A DNA stretch of 15,191 nt. Origin: an uncultured Agathobaculum sp. (lineage in GTDB: Bacteria > Bacillota > Clostridia > Oscillospirales > Butyricicoccaceae). Both the position numbers and the translations under genes were made by a program. A model generated the notes under the pieces. It was not told the DNA's origin and ran no database searches. It saw nothing but the letters and a program-made list of their open reading frames with translations. The first letter of the stretch is position 1; each line of letters starts with the position of its first letter. The stretch covers positions 1 to 15,191 of the forward strand of contig CALWJG010000019.1 in NCBI GenBank assembly GCA_944380945.1, written 5' to 3'. This document shows, one piece after another, positions 12,683 through 15,191 of the stretch.

Positions 12683-15025
12683 ATGCATGTCAAAAAACGC
12701 AGCGGCGCGCTCGTGCCGTTTGACGCGGGGTTCATCCAGCGGGCGGTCACGCTGGCGGCGGCCGCCGCCGGCGAGCACGACGAAGCCGCCGTCGCGCGCG
12801 TCACCGCCGCAGCGGCCGACAAGCTGCGGGCGCGCGGCGAGGACCCGGTCGATATCGAAACCATTCAGGACACGGTCGAGGAGACCCTGCTCGAGCAGCA
12901 GCTCTACCACACCGCCCGCGCCTACATCCGCTACCGCATGGAAAAGCAGAAGGTGCGCGCGGACGGCGCGGAGCAGGACGGCCTGCTCACCCGCGAGTTC
13001 CTCAGTCCGTACAAGCATGCGCCGAGCCCCATGGGCCAGCTGGGCGCGTTTGTCTACACGCGCACCTATGCGCGCTTCCTGCCGCGGCAGGGCCGCCGCG
13101 AGTTCTGGTGGGAGACCGTGCGCCGCGCGGTCGAATACAACTGCTCGCTCGCGCCCACCCCGCGCGAGGAGGCGGAGCGCCTGTTCGACAACATCTATCA
13201 CATGCGGCAGTTCCTCTCCGGACGCACGCTCTGGGTCGGCGGCACGCCGGTCGCAGACCTGTACCCCATGGCCAATTATAACTGCGCCTTTACCGTGATC
13301 GACAGCTTTGCCGCCTACCACGACCTGTTTTACCTGCTGATGGTGGGCAGCGGCGTGGGCGTGCGCGTGCTGCAGTCGGATGCGGACAAGCTGCCGCCCG
13401 TGCGCACCGATCTGGAGATCCTGCACAAGTCCTACGATCCGGTCCCGCCTTACGCGCGGCTGGAGTACACCGATCTCACCTTTGCGCACGACACCGCCAC
13501 GCTCAACATCGGGGACTCCAAGGAGGGCTGGGCGCAGGCGCTGACCCATTATTTCGATCTGCTCTCCAACCGCGAGTACCGCAGGATCCACCGCCTGATC
13601 GTGGTGTACGACTCCATCCGCCCCAAGGGCGACAAGCTGCGCACCTTCGGCGGCACGGCCAGCGGCCACGGCTCGATGATGGCCATGCTGGACAAGATCC
13701 ACCGGGTGGTCGCCGCGGCCGGGCAGCGCGCGGACGCGGTCTGGACGCCGCTGCGGCCGATCGACCTGCTGGACATCGCCAACATCATCGGCGAGAACGT
13801 GGTCTCGGGCGGCGTGCGCCGCACCTCGGAGATCGGCCTGATCGACGCGGACGACGAGGCCTGCATCCGGGCCAAGAGCCGCCTGTACCGTCAGGTGCAC
13901 GGCCGCTGGGAGATCGACAAGGCGATCGCCCACCGCCAGATGAGCAACAATTCGATCTACTACCGCGAAAAGCCCACCCGCGAAAAGCTGCACTGGCATC
14001 TGCAGCAGATGCGTTACTCGGGCGAGCCGGGCTGGATCAACGAACAGGCCGGCGCCAGACGCCGCCCCAATTTCAACGGCTGCAACCCCTGCGGCGAGAT
14101 CCTGCTGGACAGCAACGGCCTGTGCAACCTGACCACGGTCAACGTGATGGCGTTCGTCCGGGACGGCGCGCTGGACAAGCCCGCGCTGCTCGAGGCGCAG
14201 CGTCTGTCCGCGCGCGCAGGCTACCGCATGACCTGCCGCGCGCTCGAGCTGCACCGCTGGAATGCTGTGCAGCAGCGCGACCGGCTGCTCGGCTGCTCGC
14301 TCACCGGCTGGCAGGACATGGTCAACGCCACGGGCATGGACCGCAGCGCACAGGCCGCCCTGCTGGAAGAACTGCGCGCGGCCGCGCACGAGGCGGCGCA
14401 GTCGATCGCCGCGCGGCTGGGCGGCAGGGCGCCGCTGCTCGTGACCACCATCAAGCCCGAGGGCACGCTTTCCCTGCTGCCGACCGTGTCCTGCGGCGTG
14501 CACTATTCGCACGCGCCCTATTATATCCGCCGCGTGCGCATCTCGGCGGACGACCCGCTGTGCCGGGTGTGCGAGGATCTGGGCTACCCCGTGCTGCCCG
14601 AGGTCGGGCAGGACCCGGACGACCCGGTCACCAAGGTGGTCGAGTTCCCCGTCAAGGCGCCCGCCGGCCGCGTCAAGGCGGATGTGTCCGCCATCGAGCA
14701 GCTGGAAAATTACAAGCTGTTCATGCAGCACTACGTCGACCACAACTGCTCGATCACCGTGCATGTGCGCGACAGCGAGTGGGACGCGGTCGAGCAGTGG
14801 GTGTGGGACAACTGGGACGACGTCGTCGCGCTGACCTTCCTCAGCTACGACGACAGCTTCTACGAGCTGATGCCGTTTGAGGCCGTCAATCAGGAGGAGT
14901 ACGAGCGCCGCCTTGCGGCGATGAAGCCGTTCAACCCCTCGCTGCTCTCCCGCTATGAGCAGGAGGAGACCGAGCTGGATTTCGGGGATCCCGAGTGTGC
15001 AAACGGCGTCTGCCCGGTGCGCTGA
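12683..15025 (+). CDS. nrdJ: Adenosylcobalamin-dependent ribonucleoside-triphosphate reductase (class II) with ATP cone
   Basis: Reduces ribonucleoside triphosphates to deoxy forms for DNA synthesis, using a B12-derived radical and needing no oxygen. 780 residues. An ATP-cone regulatory domain occupies about 1-92 (VKKRSGALVPFD at 3-14, then RAYIRYRMEK 79-88). The catalytic barrel follows and resembles the monomeric Lactobacillus leichmannii enzyme (739 residues): Cys201 (YNCAF), the radical Cys470 with Glu472 (NPCGE), Cys481 (LCNLT) exactly 11 residues later, and the tail pair Cys772/Cys777 (ECANGVCPVR) that re-reduces the active site. The spacing of these cysteines matches Cys119, 408, 419, 731 and 736 of that enzyme. 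ATG 12683 is 8 nt after GGGAGG. Divergent from the signalling operon; regulated through the NrdR boxes upstream. The substrate level (NTP rather than NDP) is inferred from the subfamily. Confidence 0.95.
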   Translation: MHVKKRSGALVPFDAGFIQRAVTLAAAAAGEHDEAAVARVTAAAADKLRARGEDPVDIETIQDTVEETLLEQQLYHTARAYIRYRMEKQKVRADGAEQDGLLTREFLSPYKHAPSPMGQLGAFVYTRTYARFLPRQGRREFWWETVRRAVEYNCSLAPTPREEAERLFDNIYHMRQFLSGRTLWVGGTPVADLYPMANYNCAFTVIDSFAAYHDLFYLLMVGSGVGVRVLQSDADKLPPVRTDLEILHKSYDPVPPYARLEYTDLTFAHDTATLNIGDSKEGWAQALTHYFDLLSNREYRRIHRLIVVYDSIRPKGDKLRTFGGTASGHGSMMAMLDKIHRVVAAAGQRADAVWTPLRPIDLLDIANIIGENVVSGGVRRTSEIGLIDADDEACIRAKSRLYRQVHGRWEIDKAIAHRQMSNNSIYYREKPTREKLHWHLQQMRYSGEPGWINEQAGARRRPNFNGCNPCGEILLDSNGLCNLTTVNVMAFVRDGALDKPALLEAQRLSARAGYRMTCRALELHRWNAVQQRDRLLGCSLTGWQDMVNATGMDRSAQAALLEELRAAAHEAAQSIAARLGGRAPLLVTTIKPEGTLSLLPTVSCGVHYSHAPYYIRRVRISADDPLCRVCEDLGYPVLPEVGQDPDDPVTKVVEFPVKAPAGRVKADVSAIEQLENYKLFMQHYVDHNCSITVHVRDSEWDAVEQWVWDNWDDVVALTFLSYDDSFYELMPFEAVNQEEYERRLAAMKPFNPSLLSRYEQEETELDFGDPECANGVCPVR

Positions 15026-15039
15026 GCGTGCCGGACGGG

Positions 15040-15065
15040 GAGCCCGCGCCTGCTGGCGCGGGCTC
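15040..15065 (+). other. Perfect GC-rich stem-loop after nrdJ
   Basis: GAGCCCGCGCC/GGCGCGGGCTC, an 11-bp perfect stem with loop TGCT, starting 14 nt after the nrdJ stop. No T-run follows, so it is an imperfect terminator by itself, though it could protect the nrdJ mRNA 3' end. Confidence 0.65.
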
Positions 15066-15101
15066 GAGGCTGTCGAAAAACTATGTTTTTCGAACAGCCT
15101 C
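15066..15101. repeat. Second abutting stem-loop (inverted repeat)
   Basis: GAGGCTGTCGAAAAA pairs with TTTTTCGAACAGCCTC over 15 bp with one bulged A, around a 5-nt loop. It starts on the base after the previous hairpin. The A/T ends of the arms next to the loop and the GC base are suggestive of a dispersed intergenic repeat. Confidence 0.6.
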
Positions 15102-15127
15102 TCGATTGAAACTACAGTTTCAATCGA
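15102..15127. repeat. Third abutting stem-loop (inverted repeat)
   Basis: TCGATTGAAACT/AGTTTCAATCGA, a perfect 12-bp inverted repeat with only 2 nt between the arms, directly adjoining the preceding hairpin. Confidence 0.65.
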
Positions 15128-15131
15128 ACTT

Positions 15132-15170
15132 CCGATACAAAAGGGTGCAAAAGTGCACCCTTTTGATCGG
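15132..15170. terminator. Fourth stem-loop, probable bidirectional terminator
   Basis: Arms 15132-15149 and 15154-15170 pair over 17 bp with one bulged A and loop AAAG. The core AAAAGGGTGCA/TGCACCCTTTT has As before and Ts after a GC stem, so it can end transcription in both directions. An alternative outer pairing GATACAAA (15134-15141) with TTTGTATC (15171-15178) is also possible. The last bases to 15191 show nothing else recognisable. Confidence 0.55.
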
Positions 15171-15191
15171 TTTGTATCACAAAATCGGGCA

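Noticed and set aside
12461..14764. A 767-codon minus-strand frame opposite nrdJ
   Set aside because: It reads antisense to nrdJ, whose catalytic cysteines are all in place, and its sequence is low-information Val/Asp/Arg/His-rich; it also runs through the nrdJ promoter region.
15040..15191. CRISPR repeat array
   Set aside because: The stem-loops differ in sequence from each other and there are no equal-length repeats with spacers.

Overview
The window is about 15 kb of GC-rich DNA (genes look roughly 60-68% GC, with one AT-rich intergenic stretch). It most likely comes from a high-GC anaerobic Firmicute of the Clostridia, Oscillospirales/Ruminococcaceae-like. The clues are strong AGGAGG-type ribosome binding sites, Firmicute-style promoters, a B12-dependent class II ribonucleotide reductase, a MetNI transporter and many cyclic-di-GMP enzymes. 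The taxonomic placement is inference.

Layout. Minus strand, reading right to left from about 12.5 kb: a four-gene signalling operon runs from 12380 to 1994 with overlaps or very short gaps. It encodes (1) a 1384-residue soluble GGDEF-PAS-PAS-PAS-GGDEF*-GAF-GGDEF*-EAL protein, (2) a CheB-CheR-coiled coil-PAS fusion (methylesterase plus methyltransferase), (3) a membrane phosphodiesterase with an extracytoplasmic sensor, a dead GGDEF and an intact EAL, and (4) a diguanylate cyclase whose N-terminal membrane domain resembles the S component of an ECF vitamin transporter. Next comes a separate minus-strand transcription unit with its own good sigma-A promoter (1888-1916), a leader of about 225 nt, metN, and metI running off the left edge. 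The leader holds a short ORF with Met/Cys-rich codons, several stem-loops and an intrinsic terminator 12 nt upstream of metN.

Plus strand, right side: nrdJ (12683-15025), an adenosylcobalamin-dependent ribonucleoside-triphosphate reductase with an N-terminal ATP cone. Its promoter overlaps a perfect 20-bp palindrome that matches the NrdR box, with a second, weaker box downstream. Behind nrdJ lie four stem-loops, the first three abutting with no gap.

How it fits together. The four-gene operon carries two intact GGDEF domains and two intact EAL domains, so it can both make and destroy c-di-GMP in response to several inputs (PAS, GAF, extracytoplasmic sensor, membrane S-like domain). The CheB-CheR fusion adds reversible methylation without any other chemotaxis gene in view. 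The methionine transporter and nrdJ are housekeeping neighbours with their own controls. The most interesting points are the metNI leader, which looks like a leader-peptide attenuator and also has a possible -1 frameshift giving a six-cysteine peptide, the S-component/GGDEF fusion, the CheBR gene inside a c-di-GMP operon, and the hairpin array after nrdJ.
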